Shown: positions 1-11,640 of the stretch, one piece after another
How positions within the stretch are numbered: the first letter of the stretch is position 1
Layout: each line of letters starts with the position of its first letter
From: Datisca glomerata
Taxonomy: Eukaryota > Streptophyta > Magnoliopsida > Cucurbitales > Datiscaceae
Direction: 5' to 3'
Length of the DNA stretch: 64,000 nucleotides
NCBI GenBank assembly: GCA_003255025.1
Contig: QANY01013337.1
Span: 205,737 to 269,736, forward strand
The notes under the pieces: model-generated
The model's input: only the letters and a program-made list of their open reading frames with translations
Told to the model about the DNA's origin: nothing
Database searches by the model: none
Program-made: the position numbers and the translations under genes

Positions 1-1699
1 TTAGCTGTGTACCTGAAGTTCCATCAGTGGTGGAGGCATGACACCAGCTATAGCCGCATCAGCACAACTACCATACTTGCTAACGTTCCATAGCTGATAT
101 GGTAATCTATCAAATGAATTTCCATACTCATCAGACTCACGTCGTTTTGGTTTCTGATCCCAAAACTGAGAATGTGAATCTTGAATCGACTTCTGCAGCA
201 TATTCTACAATCCACCACGTAGAGGCTGTTGTTAGAGTCAGAGCCAAATTTAAGTTCCCTAGAGGATAGAAGCCAATATCTTTGAACATCAATAGAAAGA
301 AGGATTTCACAAAAAGTAGTGATCTTAAGGATTAACATGTCCTCATCACAAATGGAACGATAGCACCATGTCTATGCTATACTAATTATATTGAGGAGCA
401 CCGTCAGCTAAAATATAAAGCATAAAACTTCATGATGGAAAATGCCAGTAGCAAAATAATACTTGATAATAGGACCAAGAATGACTAAATACCTGAATAT
501 CAGATCCCTCAAAACGTGCAATAACTCCTGGCATAGTAACGGAAACCTCCTCAGAGGAAGTATCTTGGGATAAATCTCTCTTTGTGCCACGAACTCTTAA
601 CTTTAGAATTCGGGCAGGATGGATCAGCTATAAGTGCACAAATTTTTTACAAGATTAGTAACACTATTCCAGGAATATATCAAGTTATAGTCTAGTACTA
701 ATTATCCCACTAATTGTATCTCTTCTTTATTCTTTTTATTTCAACATAAGCACATGAACTTGTATGATTTATTAATTAAATCACATTTTTCATTATCTAC
801 TGGACTAACAAATAAAGCTACTTGTTTAACTGCGTTCGATCACAGAACATATTTCCAGCGTTTTCCCACGGGGGAAAGAAAATCTGAAGTAAACACGGGA
901 GTATGAGTGATGGCATCATTATTTTATCACCAGCTAAATAATTAAACAAAGTATCACAAACCCAACTGAACGTAAGGACCTATGCACTTCTATTATTACT
1001 CCCTAGAAATTATCGCCAATCTGTGGACTATAAGATGCACATGATAAATATGCATCTCATTTTTCTACCCGCCTACTACAGCATAAGATAACATATGACT
1101 ACACCTGCGATTCAAAATTCACGTTACATTACACTCCAAATCCAGAAACCAATAAAACTGAATTGAACTATAATCTTTAACAAGTCAAACATTCCCTTGC
1201 TTTTGCCTCAAACTTATCATGAGTATGGATTCATTAGAAGCAGGCAAAGCATTATGTTAATTCGGTCTCTAATCCATTTTTTCATTCATACTACAGGATG
1301 AATCTGAGCAACCGATCAACACGACAGAAATGTTAACAAGAAAAACGAGTGCACCTGTTTGTGAATCAAATCACCACCCAAGGAGAAAACCAGCAAATTC
1401 CCACACGAGGTCCCGGCCACAATCACCCTGATCTCATCGAACACCAACCACTCCAAAGCCGATATGTACTCCGCCTCAATTGGAGATAAATCAGGTCGGA
1501 TCTTTACCCGAGAACCATCAGAATCAGCCCATCCAAGGACGAGAATTTTGGATCGGTTGGCTAGCGCAAGGGAGTGGGTGTCGAGGGCGCAGAGAATGTT
1601 TTGGTTGTCGACGAGCCAGCCTTCCTTACCGGCGCCAAATTCACCAAGGTCCTCACAAGCTATGCAGCCTAACTCTGTCGTGTGGGTTCTTCTAGCCAT
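1..1699 (-). CDS. RAB3GAP2-like protein (Rab3 GTPase-activating protein non-catalytic subunit), first three exons, partial
   Basis: Three minus-strand exons join in one frame with consensus splice sites: exon 1 at 1699-1355, exon 2 at 627-493, exon 3 at 204-13. Exon lengths (345, 135 and 192 bp) are all multiples of three, so all introns are phase 0. Exon 1 starts MARRTHTTELGCIACEDLGE and includes ALDTHSLALANRS, IRPDLSPIEAEY and VAGTSCGNLLVFS. Exon 2 gives LIHPARILKLRVRGTKRDL and MPGVIARFEGSDIQ. Exon 3 gives RLPYQLWNVSKYGSC and MPPPLMELQ. These match, from memory, the N-terminal domain of plant RAB3GAP2-type proteins. In animals that family partners the catalytic RAB3GAP1 subunit to regulate Rab GTPases in membrane traffic. 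Another donor site (GT at 12-11) follows exon 3, so the gene continues off the left edge. The first ATG was chosen because it starts the conserved block. No frame break is seen. Exons inside the two introns cannot be excluded, but the joined protein reads continuously. Confidence 0.88.
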
Positions 1700-2893
1700 T
1701 GCGGAAGAGCTTTAGAAGTCTAAGCCATGAAACAGATGAAGACGAAGAGCTTTACTGGCCGAGTTGAAAAAATAACGAAGATCCAAAAAATTTGCAGTTT
1801 TGCTGGGAAATGTGACTAAACCCCAACGGTTATTTGATAGGAGTGTTCGAGAAAAGTAATAAATCGATCAAACCCAAACCAATCTAAGCCATTAATTTTT
1901 TATCGGTTGAGATAGCATATTAATTTGGTTTGGTTTATCTTCATTGCTCAGTTAACTTGTGATCAAATTTTAAGTAGAATGAAAAAATATGATTTGAACT
2001 CACGATTTCTAAATTATGAGTGTGAGGTTTAATCAACTGCGTCAATCAAACTTGTCAAATAGAGAAGATAATAGAGTTACACATTATTTAGCATTCAAGT
2101 CTCCCAATATAGTTATTTTTTCACACTGATAAAATACTTCAAATTTTTGTTCTTATTTTATTTCTGATAATATTTATTTGTTGACTCCTTTATCATATTT
2201 TAATAATTATGTTAAATTAAGTTAGATAATTTTTATCACCAACAATTTTATTTTTAAAATAAGCTTGATTTATTTTAATAAAAACTAATTTAAATTGTTT
2301 CAGTTTGACTCAACTTAATCAAATCAAAACGATGAACTTAACGAATATTCATCACGAGGAACTTAATGAATAGTCATCACGAGGTAATTAGTTTAGAACA
2401 TCATATCTCAAGTCTCCATGAAATTCATATCTTATGACCCATTTTTTTAATGGCATTGATGTTAACTATGAAAAATTACAATACTCAAAACTTAGTATCT
2501 TTCACATAAATTGACACCACATGTATAAAGTTCTTAACTTCGATTACATTCATCCTCTTTACTATACAATGTTATACTAGGAGAATTTTTTTTATAAACA
2601 ACCAATTGTAAAAGAAAAAAAAAAGAAATCTTTATTTTAAAGAAATTCAAATCTTTTTATAGAAGAAAAAGACTGAATTTTCATTTTAGTTTAAAAAATT
2701 TCGGTGAAAATAGATGACTGCTAATACCCTGATCTAGTGAGTTCAAATTTTAACGGCGAAATCCTAGATCATAGTTTTAAGAGTAATTTTTTTGCTAGAT
2801 TAGAGTAGCAACTTTTAGACCAGAGTCTTGGGCAGTAGCATTTTAGACGCAATATTACAAGAGTACTGTAAAAAATTTCCACTATATAGTTAG
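1700..2893. other. Intergenic region upstream of the RAB3GAP2-like gene
   Basis: This is AT-rich sequence without a supportable gene. The first 130 bases hold the 5' leader and promoter side of the minus-strand RAB3GAP2-like gene. I cannot assign a TATA box with confidence. The only structure noted is a short direct repeat at 2334-2383. Confidence 0.5.
2334..2383. repeat. 25-bp direct repeat, two copies
   Basis: The units 2334-2358 and 2359-2383 are adjacent and share the pattern GAACTTAAYGAATAKTCATC followed by ACGAG, with two differences. It is probably a local tandem duplication with no evident function. Confidence 0.7.
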
Positions 2894-3245
2894 TAGGGGT
2901 GTTCACGGTTCAGTTCGGTCAATTTTTTGGTGAAAAACTGAACCGAACAAACTTCAGTTCGACAATAAAACTGAACCGTTCGTGTCAAAAAATTCAAACC
3001 GAACCGTGAGTTTCCGCTCAGTTCGATTTTTCGGTTCAGTATTATTAATTAAAAATGATTTTTAAATGATATTGAAAAAATAATATAAAATCAAAATTTT
3101 GTTTCGGTTTGGTTCGATATGAATTATATATAAAAATAAAAAAAATATTATAAATTTAATATTTTGATTCGGTTTGATTCGAAAATCACAAAAAATTTGA
3201 ACCAAACAGAATGTTTTCAAACTGAAAACATAAAAAATCAATCCA
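2894..3245. mobile_element. Degenerate hAT-like palindromic element (AACCGAAC-rich)
   Basis: The left end reads TAGGGGTGTTCACGGTTCAG. The interior alternates GGTTCGGTT and AACCGAACC motifs on both strands around an AT-rich core, so the element is a long imperfect palindrome. The same architecture and nearly the same terminus occur at 24791-25144, where an 8-bp target duplication is visible. Here the right terminus is not recognisable and no target duplication was found, so this copy is truncated or decayed. The right boundary is approximate. Confidence 0.55.
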
Positions 3246-3415
3246 ACCAATCATTTCTTTGATTTGCATGAGCCTGCAGTTATATAAAATGAAACAAAAT
3301 TAAGAAAGAACGTGAGAATTAGTAATGAGTCTGATGACTGAGAGAGGAAAAAGGCATTGAATTCAACATACTTAATGGTGAACCATTCCCAAGTAAAGAT
3401 GAACTCCTTACCTCT

Positions 3416-6400
3416 TTATTGTATATGAGTATTGGCTGATTGAAGCAAGTTCTTTCTAGCAACCTGCAACTCACTGATAACATCTCTTATATCCATTCGA
3501 TCTTGTGGTGATTCTACAGAACATGCAACTCCAATCTTCACTAAAGAACCCAAACAAATTTCTATTTGGTCAGAGTCTGTACATCTCACAAGACTGTGAT
3601 TCGTTATCGTATGCGCCACAGCTTCTGTTTTAGACAGAAGAAACGGATTGACAACGTCGACCACTCGGTCAGGCAAAGCTCGTTTGGTAAAGGTGTGAAT
3701 ATTCAAACCTCCGACAAATTCGTCGTCCGTCGGTCTTTTTCCTGTTACCATTTCCAGCAACAAAATCCCATAGCTGTAAATGTCACCATTGATTGATACC
3801 TCACTTCCTTGACCGTACTCTGAAACACATGTAATCTGAAAGCATAAGAAACTTCTCTACTGTTTCTCAAACAAAACTCAAAACAATCATAATTAGATAA
3901 CATTCATTCATGGCTAAAATAAGTCTTTTTTGTCATATTGACACGCACAGACATGAGGCATAGCAGGAAGGAAACACAAGACTGATGATCATGCACTACC
4001 TCTAAAAGAGCTTAACATTTGGAGACACGTTTACTTATATTCAAAACTTCTTCAACCACTTTTACAAATGTGGGACAACTCCCATTTGTTTTTTCTTTTT
4101 GTCATTTTGACACAAACACACACGTGGCAAAAGGAGAAGGATATACAAGATTGACAACCGTGTATAATCTCTCTTCCAATAATCAAATAAGAATATGTTT
4201 ATTTGTACCTGGAGCAGCATATCCAATAGTTCCTCTAATTGCAATAGAGCTACTTTCACTGAAATCAGAGACTTCCGGAAGAAACTTGGCTAGGCCAAAA
4301 TCTCCAACATGAGCAATCATATCATCGTCAAGAAGAATGTTACTTGGCTTTAGATCACAATGAACAATTGGGCTTTGGCACTGGTGATGAAGATATTCAA
4401 CTGCATAAGCTACATCAATGGCAACATTTATTATCTCAATAAGGTTTAAATGCCGTGGCTCGTCTAGAGAATCGCCGGAAGGGCTTTTTGAATGCATCCA
4501 AGGATCTAGACTTCCTTTGGGCATGAACTCATAGACTAGAGCCTTAAAGTCATTTCCCTGAAAATCGATGCTAGAGCAAGAAGTAATGATCTTTACGAGA
4601 TTCCGGTGTCGAATATTTCTCAGCGCTTCACATTCGGCAGTGAAACTCTTGGCCGCTCCGCGATGTTGAAGGTTAAGTACTTTGATCGCTACAGTTCCTT
4701 CAAGTTGAACAAGGTGTCCTTTATATACAGAGCCAAAGTAGCCCACACCAATCAAATTTTCTGAAGAGAAACCATCTGTTGCTTTAAGAAGATCACCGTA
4801 TGAAACCTCTAGAAATGTATCTTTCTGGACAATTTCTGGAGTTTGAACTTTCCTTTTCTTTTGAATCCAATAGAACAGGAAAAAGGATACCACAGTTATC
4901 GCAAAAAGAGCAACACAAACTGAAATCAAAATTTTAACTAAATGAGACATTTTCCTCTTCTGAGAGTTTCTGGAAGTGCATTTCGGTAGGTGCAGAGTAG
5001 ATAAACCGCCACACAGTTTATCATTTCCAAGCAATGAAAATGCAGCTGCATTAGAGAAAACTCCATCAGTCGGAACTTCACCCTCAAAATTATTGAATGA
5101 TAAATTCAAGTACGTAAAGTTGATACTTGATAAATACTTGGGAATTTGACCGGACAAGTTGTTACGAGAAAGGTCAAGTTTCCGAATGCCTCTCAATGAA
5201 CTAAACGATGAAGGAATAGATCCCCGGAAGTTATTGTCTTGGAGATAGAGATACTCAAGACTTGTGCAGCTACCAAGCGCACTAGGAATTTCGTTGTATA
5301 ACTCGTTCTCCGACAGATTTAACGACACCAAATTCTTCAGGTTACCAACTTCTGCAGGTAGGTTTCCACTAAACTGATTCTTAGATAAATCCAACAATAC
5401 AGATAGTCCTGAAATGGTAAAAAGTTCTTTGGGAAGGTTTCCCCTTAGGTTGTTCTGCTGAAAGGATAGCCCTAACAATTTTTTGCAATTCCCAATGCTA
5501 GATGGTATTGTTCCCTCGAATCCATTTTTGGAAAAATCAAGTTCATTTAGTTCGGTTAAGTTTCCGATAGACGCTGGAATTTTCCCCGAGAGTTGGTTAG
5601 AGCCGAGAGCGAGTAATACTAAGTTCTGAAGCTTACCGATATCAGTAGGTACCTCTCCTGTAAGTTGGTTCATTTCCAATCCTAATGTTGTCAAACCAAT
5701 AAGGCTGCTAATTCCCAATGGAATAGTTCCAAACAACTGGTTCTCTCCCAATGTAATCCAATTGAGTTGAGTAGACAAATTGGCAATTGAATTGGGTAAT
5801 ACCCCTTTGAACCGATTCTCACTCAGAGTAAGAACATGTAAATCGCTGCAATTGACCAACTGGCTTAGAAAATTCATTTCATCAGGGTCACCACTACCCA
5901 AATAATTTTGGAATAAGCTAAGTTGGTATAGATTTTTCATGCCACCAAAGTTTACAGACACCTTACCAAGAAAATAGTTGTTTTCCAACTCAATATACTC
6001 AAGTTCTGAACAGTTTGACAAAGATAGAGGAATATTCCCAGTAAAATTATTATCATTCAATTGAATATACTGAAGATTTGGGAAATATAGGCCAAAATCT
6101 GGTGGAAGAATCCCATGGAGCTGATTCTCTGACAAAGAGAATATTTCAACCAAAGAAAGATTATAAAACGAAACAGGAATCGTACCAAAAAATCGATTTC
6201 CAGCCAATCCTAGATCTACCAAGTTCTCCAATCTACCAATTGAATTTGGCAGAGTTCCACCTAAATCATTATAAACAAGTGACAAAAATTCCAAGGAGGT
6301 AAGGTTTCCCATCACAGAAGGTATGCTTCCAGTAATATTGTTATGAGAGAAAGAAACTCGCCGAAGATTAATCAAGGAAAATATCTCAACCGGAAGCTCG

Positions 6401-6918
6401 CCTACTAGATTGTTTTTACCAAAATGAAGGTATACAAGCTTGGAACAATGTGAAATATTGGCCGGAATCTCTCCTTCGAAGGAATTGTTCCCTAGATATA
6501 AACTCTGCAACCTCGAGAGCCGGCCGAGCTCGTCGGGGATTCGGCCGCTGAAGGTGTTGTTCGTGAGATCCATATAGTTGAGGAAGCTTAGGTTTCCCAA
6601 GAAAGGAGACAGAGAGCCTTTTAAGCCACTCGAACCGAGGTTTAAGGAGGTGACTCGTTGGTGCCTTGGACTACAAGAAACGCCACGCCATTTGCAGAGA
6701 TGGAGAGAATCGTTCCACGAGCTAAGGAGTTCTTGAGCGTCACTTATGATATTCGATTTGAAGGCTAACAGAGAAAGCCTATCGGTCTCGTTTCCGAGTC
6801 TGGTAGAGAGAGTGGAGTATACAGTGGCTTCAGCAGGAGTAATTTTGAGAAGAAGAAGAAGAAGAAATGCTGCTGAAACTAAGAGAAAAGCTTGGATGCA
6901 TGGACAAGTTGATGCCAT
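3416..6918 (-). CDS. LRR receptor-like kinase, subfamily XII (EFR/Xa21-like, non-RD kinase)
   Basis: Exon 1 (6918-4209) and exon 2 (3819-3416) join across a 389-bp GT..AG intron into 1037 residues plus a stop. In order: a signal peptide with a Leu run (residues 1-31), the LRR N-terminal cap (LLAFKSNIISD, CKWRGVSC), 22 leucine-rich repeats to about residue 615, one membrane span (about 658-680), and a Ser/Thr kinase domain (about 720-1025). Kinase motifs are the glycine loop GVGYFGSVYKG, lysine in VAIKVLNL, catalytic loop HCDLKPSNILL, DFG, and GTIGYAAPEYG built across the splice. HCD in place of HRD marks a non-RD kinase. In plants this class is typical of pattern-recognition immune receptors at the plasma membrane; the ligand cannot be read from sequence. 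The phase-1 intron near the activation segment is usual for the family. Length and motifs indicate an intact gene. A TTGACT (W-box core) lies at 7053-7058 upstream, but a 6-mer is weak evidence of WRKY control. Confidence 0.93.
3924..4154. repeat. Duplicated ~62-bp segment inside the kinase-gene intron
   Basis: The segments at about 3924-3985 and 4094-4154 are related. Both contain TTTTTGTCATWTTGACAC, then an ACA-rich stretch, GGCA, an A/G-rich stretch, ACAAGA and TTGA. They lie in the single intron of the LRR kinase gene about 170 bp apart. It looks like an internal intron duplication with many substitutions, and it does not touch the splice sites. Confidence 0.6.
6847..6867. repeat. GAA/TTC trinucleotide repeat coding for Leu in the signal peptide
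   Basis: A run of about six AGA/GAA triplets on the plus strand reads as CTT/CTC-type triplets on the coding strand. It encodes most of the LLLLLL core of the receptor kinase signal peptide. Length changes of one triplet would keep the frame and change only hydrophobic core length. Confidence 0.7.
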
Positions 6919-8280
6919 TCGTCACAAAAGTAATCTGCTTTTCCAACTGAATAAGATGTTGAAGCATTATTATTTCTCAATGAAGAAGACGCTGTCTTAT
7001 TATGTAATTCCAACTATTCTATTAAATAAAGTAGCTGGGATGGGTGATAGATTTGACTATGGAAACATGTATGTTAGTTTTGAAACGGCCTATATCTGAT
7101 CTGGAAAATTTAGCCGTCATGCTTATTCAAATGAATGTTGAAGTTTTCGCAGTCGGACAGGTTTTTGTATCACACGTTTTTATTGGGATAACCACGTTAT
7201 AGATTTTTTAAGGCCTCGTATAATTATTCTCAGGTTGTGATGAAATATTCTGAATTTTTGTTATTCTTTTATTTTTTATGATATTTTTATTAACTGAAAT
7301 ATGTTATTTTTCGTATATTTTTATTAAGTCAAATATCCTGATCTATTTACTAATTTTTATATCCAACTATCTCATTTAAAAATACTCAAAGTAGCTACAC
7401 TTAGACACTAGTCAAATTCTCGAAGTAGCTACTTACTTAGTCACTGGTTAAATAATTCAACTAGCTACTTGAACCTAGCTGATTACAAAAGTTGAGATAT
7501 CAAAAATATTTTAAAATTACAAAAGTTGGCCAAACAGCTGGTTAATAATGTAAAAACAAAGTGGATTAAAATATTCAAGTAAAGTAGGTTTGAGTCAATG
7601 CAGCCAACAAGACCCGTACGTAATCCTTTCCAAATGTCTATAAAAAATTATATAATAAATCAGGATCTAGATTTTTTATAACCGAATACACGCCGATAAG
7701 AAAGTTTGATCTGAAACGTCTATTCCAATTCTAACATAATTGATAAATAATTAATAAATTTTGTGTTAGCATGGACTATGAGACAAAATATTGGAAGAAT
7801 TTTTTTTAAAGTAATTTTAGACCGATTAAATTATAGATTAAAAGTTAATTGACTAAGTGATGTATTAATTATCAATTAAAAATTTGCGAGAATTTGATCG
7901 CGTAACCAAAAGAGAGATCAATAGTTAGCTTATTGCTTAGTCCTATACATTACAAATGATATATAACATTATTGACGATGAAGTGTTCAAATTATGAAGT
8001 CTTGTTGAGTAAGAAGTATAAGTATGTATATGTTTTTGGGATACTTTTTATATATATGATTTTGCATATTATATAACTGTTATACTGTTTTGCTATTATG
8101 ATATCCTATTTGAAAAAAAAATTATGGGTTAGTCCCAAATTTTTTACATTATTAATTCTTGATGAGAATTTGATTATGCTTGTAGATCTGTTTTCATGTC
8201 AAGCATATTTATATACAAAACTTTTGATAGAGTAAACAATTTGCCCTTTGATATTGTGAAGGATAATGGATTTACAAAGT
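6919..8280. other. Intergenic region upstream of the LRR kinase
   Basis: The region from 6919 to about 7100 is the kinase promoter side, with an AT-rich TATTAAATAAA at 7019-7029. Around 7385-7480 there are imperfect repeats of AGTAGCTACTT or AGTAGCTACAC. From 7500 to 8280 I see only AT-rich sequence without coding potential. Confidence 0.4.
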
Positions 8281-8294
8281 TTCAAATAGTGTAA

Positions 8295-8640
8295 CTTTTC
8301 TATATACGACGGTAATTATACAAGGCGTCATGAAAGATATTATATTACATAGTGGCAAAATTTTTATTATGATGTTAGTTATTTCATGGAAGATATCATA
8401 TTATATGACGGTAAATTATTTATTACAATCGTAATGTCATCGTTAATGATATCATATTATACGAGGTAGTAAATTATTTATTATGACGGTAGTGGCTCAA
8501 ACTATCATGAAAGGTTTTATATTACACGATGGTATATTACTGTTGTAGAAAATCAACTTATCTATCACGACACTCACATACACCCTAATAATTTACCGTT
8601 ATGTATGGTAATAGACTGACAAATTACCGTCGTTGAATGT
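8295..8640. repeat. Degenerate ~57-66 bp tandem repeats with ACGACGGTAA/TTACCGTCGT motifs
   Basis: Four or more imperfect units, for example 8332-8387, 8388-8445, 8446-8511 and 8512-8575, share a GATATCATATTATA core followed by a GACGGTAAATTATTTATTA-like segment. The flanks hold TACGACGGTAATTATAC (8305-8321) and the reverse-oriented TTACCGTCGTTG (8623-8634). Arrays of this type are common near the termini of plant DNA transposons. I infer that this is a terminal or subterminal region of the decayed element to the right. No clean terminal inverted repeat or target duplication was found. Confidence 0.55.
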
Positions 8641-8699
8641 GAAGTTTATAGTAATGTTCTAATGTTAGTCCAATAACTTCAACAAGTTAGTTCCATTTG

Positions 8700-11640
8700 T
8701 TTGTTTTTTTATTTGGATATATTAATTACTATGGATACAGAAGTAGTTGGCTCTTTATAGCTTTTATCCACTTTGATAAAGTCAAAGTTTGACCTGAATA
8801 TGTCTTCAAGACCTAATAACAATAAAAAGGAAATTCTATCATGTCGGGATTTTTCCCAATCATTACATATGGCAATAAGGTGACGCGTAAAGTAATCAAG
8901 AGAGTCATGTTTGACGTCTTCAGTGAAGAGAAGTTTGAACAAGAATGAGATCGTTTGTAAGAATCGTTCAACCTCAATCAAAATAAATGGGTACAATGGA
9001 TGTATGCCAAGCGTGAATGCTGGGCAGGGCCATCCAACGTAAAAAATTCTTTGCGTTCATGAGAACAACGCAACGTCTGAAGGTATGAAAGCATATCTCT
9101 ATTGATTCGTTGAACATCAATCTAAACTATTTGAATTTGAGCTACAATTTGATCGGGGTGTTGGCACGTATTCCATGAGGAGAGTTTGGACGACTTCAAG
9201 TTGACAAATGAAACGCCTCTGCTTAAGACTCACTTGTGTGCGTTAGAACAACGCGCGGCAAACGTGTTCACACACAAACTGTTTAAGCTATCTATCCCTT
9301 CATTTTTTCCTCTTCTGAAGGCTTTGCTTTAAAGCAGGACTCGTCTTCAATGGTAGCCCGATCTCCGAGACAAATGAGTTCTTACTATAAAATCATGTAA
9401 TGTATCATACATGTCGTTTGAAGGATGGTTGGCGATCATCAACAAAATATTACACTAAAGATTGTGCGATTTATACTCATGTAAAAATATTTCCAATATT
9501 CAACAAACTATCATACACCTCAACAAATTCAACAATGACGACCATTAATGAGCAAATCTAGAACAATCAGAAAATTTCCAATTACATAACTAAAAGAAGC
9601 CTAACTCCAAACTAAAATAAAACATCAAGCTTAAATATTCAGCAAACTAAAATACACCATAACAAATAACAAGTAATGAAAACCACAAATGAGCAAATCC
9701 AAAACAATTAGAAAATTCTCAATTATAGACTAAAAGAACTCAAAACTATAACAAACAAAAAATAAAGCTATCAAGTTTAACAAAATATAAACAATATATG
9801 AAAAATTACCTGAGAACGATAGTCACGAACAATTTCTAGTATAATTCCATCCATATATCTCAAGACACACACACCACGATCACTCCTACAAACGTAAAAA
9901 TAAGTGCATCATTAAAGGGTGAAGGAAGCCCCAATCCAATTCGCGATCAGTGGAGAGAATGTTGTTGGCGGGGACAATAAATCTATGAGCTTAGGCCCAA
10001 AGATAAAGTCCATACCTTCTAACTATAATTTCATTCACAAAATATAAAACTGTAATCAATGTAAAAATCACACATGCTATAAAACAAATTACAAGTCATG
10101 ATGAGGGGCTAGAACATACAATCTTTTTTACCTTTTCAGTCTGTCCCACGTTAATTCGACCATCTGGCTAGGTGTCCCATACGATGACTTCCTCATCCAT
10201 GATGGTGATCTTGGCCATAAGCCAATGATCTCGACCATCGTGTACCAAAATACAGATCTGATTACACAATACATTTACACAATCATACCAAGTCAAAAGT
10301 TAATATCTTAACTACAGTAAATTTGTTTACTGTCATTCCTGGCTCAAGCGTTGGCACGTATTTATCCATGATCTTGTGTTTCTCTACAAAATTAGGAAGC
10401 TCTACTAATTTTGAAATACATTGACTATGCAGTAGCATAACAAAAACATAATATACAACGTACATACAAATCTAAAATAAGGATGATACTGAGTAGTAGA
10501 TACTCACAACAAAGAACGTGGGAAGAAACCATAATTGGTTGCTCATCAGCGCACGACAAGCCTCACAGGTCAAAATGCTGACAAACAAGTCTATAAGGTC
10601 TGAGCCAAGCCAATTTTTTTGAACTGAGATTCTTTTGGTCTCTCTGTTTAGCATGGATGTTAGAATGTCTAACGAGAATCTCACTGTAAAAAGCAAATAA
10701 AAGACAAACTTAATCAAAATTTGAAAGTGAAGGTGTGTCAAATTTTGTTAGATTAGTGTGACTACTACATATCCTCTAAACTTTTCTAAAAAATATACTC
10801 CACTAAACACTCATCTTTCACTTCTAGTGGGTCCTGCAATGTGTACAGACCCATTTTACGTCCATTCTTGTTGCGTTTGTGGTCGATTGACCTTTCAAAT
10901 AGGGTGAACTGAATAGAGGACTATCTATCCTCTCCTGAGTGTTGTGCAACTGCATTAGGAATTTGTTTTCGGTAGACTTGGACAAGACTTGTTTTCCCTA
11001 CCAAAACATTACCCCAAGTATGGTGTTAGATTAATAGTCAGATTATACATGTTATATGCATAGAAAAGATAAAATACGAATAAACAAAATAATACTTTTC
11101 GACGTCCTTTAGATGTTCCAGTCACAGATGGTTTTCTGACCAATAATAGGTCAGTAGATGCATTGTCTGAAGCATTCAGCTGGATGCACCTTTCATCATT
11201 ATCTTCTTTATAAAAAGGTGATGAAGAGATCAGTAGCTCTTCTTCATGGGAGGGACTCATATCCTTATCAAACCTCCTCGTTTTTTACCTTCAATCGGGG
11301 TGACGAGTGGCTCATCGTCTTGGGCTCCAGACTTATCAGTGTCTCGTGCCAAAAAGACTCGTCAAAGTTGTGCACATCTGCTCTTGGACGACCATCATAT
11401 TTCTCTACACGACCACTTATTGTGAAATCTTCTCCCTCATGGAGATGGACTCCACCTGAAGAGCCGCCCACATAAAGCTGGATTTCATCTGAAGAGCGAT
11501 CACTTACACTTAAAGCACCTGGCCCAACGACTTGCTCTTAAAGTAGATCTACATACACGTCCTCATGAACGTGCTTACGCTCGCAGTCCTCCCGAACCTA
11601 GTCGTCGCCCGAAACAGCTTGCACGATTGTATCAATCTAC
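8700..11640 (-). pseudogene. Ulp1-like (C48 peptidase) remnant of a decayed DNA transposon
   Basis: Between 11640 and 10120 the minus strand carries a string of short coding blocks broken by stops and frame changes. They include an acidic, low-complexity stretch (11471-11030, with HEGEDFTISGRVEKYDGRP), NWLGSDLIDLFVSIL and QLWFLPTFF (10620-10520), VEKHKIMDKYVPTLEPG (10400-10340), and DHWLMAKITIMDEEVIVWDT (about 10240-10190). The order fits the Ulp1-type cysteine protease domain carried by plant MULE- and CACTA-type transposons: a 'W..D.HID' block, then 'LP..FF', then 'HW....ID....V.D'. The histidine of the HW motif is present. A second block at 8996-8709 (VERFLQTISFLFKLLF) may belong to the same element, but I do not recognise it. 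Nothing here can make a protein. Assignment rests on motif memory and is moderate. Confidence 0.45.
9495..9782. repeat. Two tandem ~140-bp units
   Basis: The units at 9495-9633 and 9634-9782 align along their length. Both run from AATATTCARCAAACTA through AATGAGCAAATCYARAACAAT and AGAAAATT to CATCAAGCTTAA or TATCAAGTTTAA, with many substitutions and small indels. They lie inside the decayed DNA transposon region. Confidence 0.7.

Noticed and set aside
1464..1715. Plus-strand frames opposite the RAB3GAP2-like exon 1
   Set aside because: They overlap a conserved minus-strand exon and show no similarity to anything.
6078..6302. Plus-strand frame inside the LRR region of the receptor kinase
   Set aside because: It is the antisense shadow of a well-supported coding exon.
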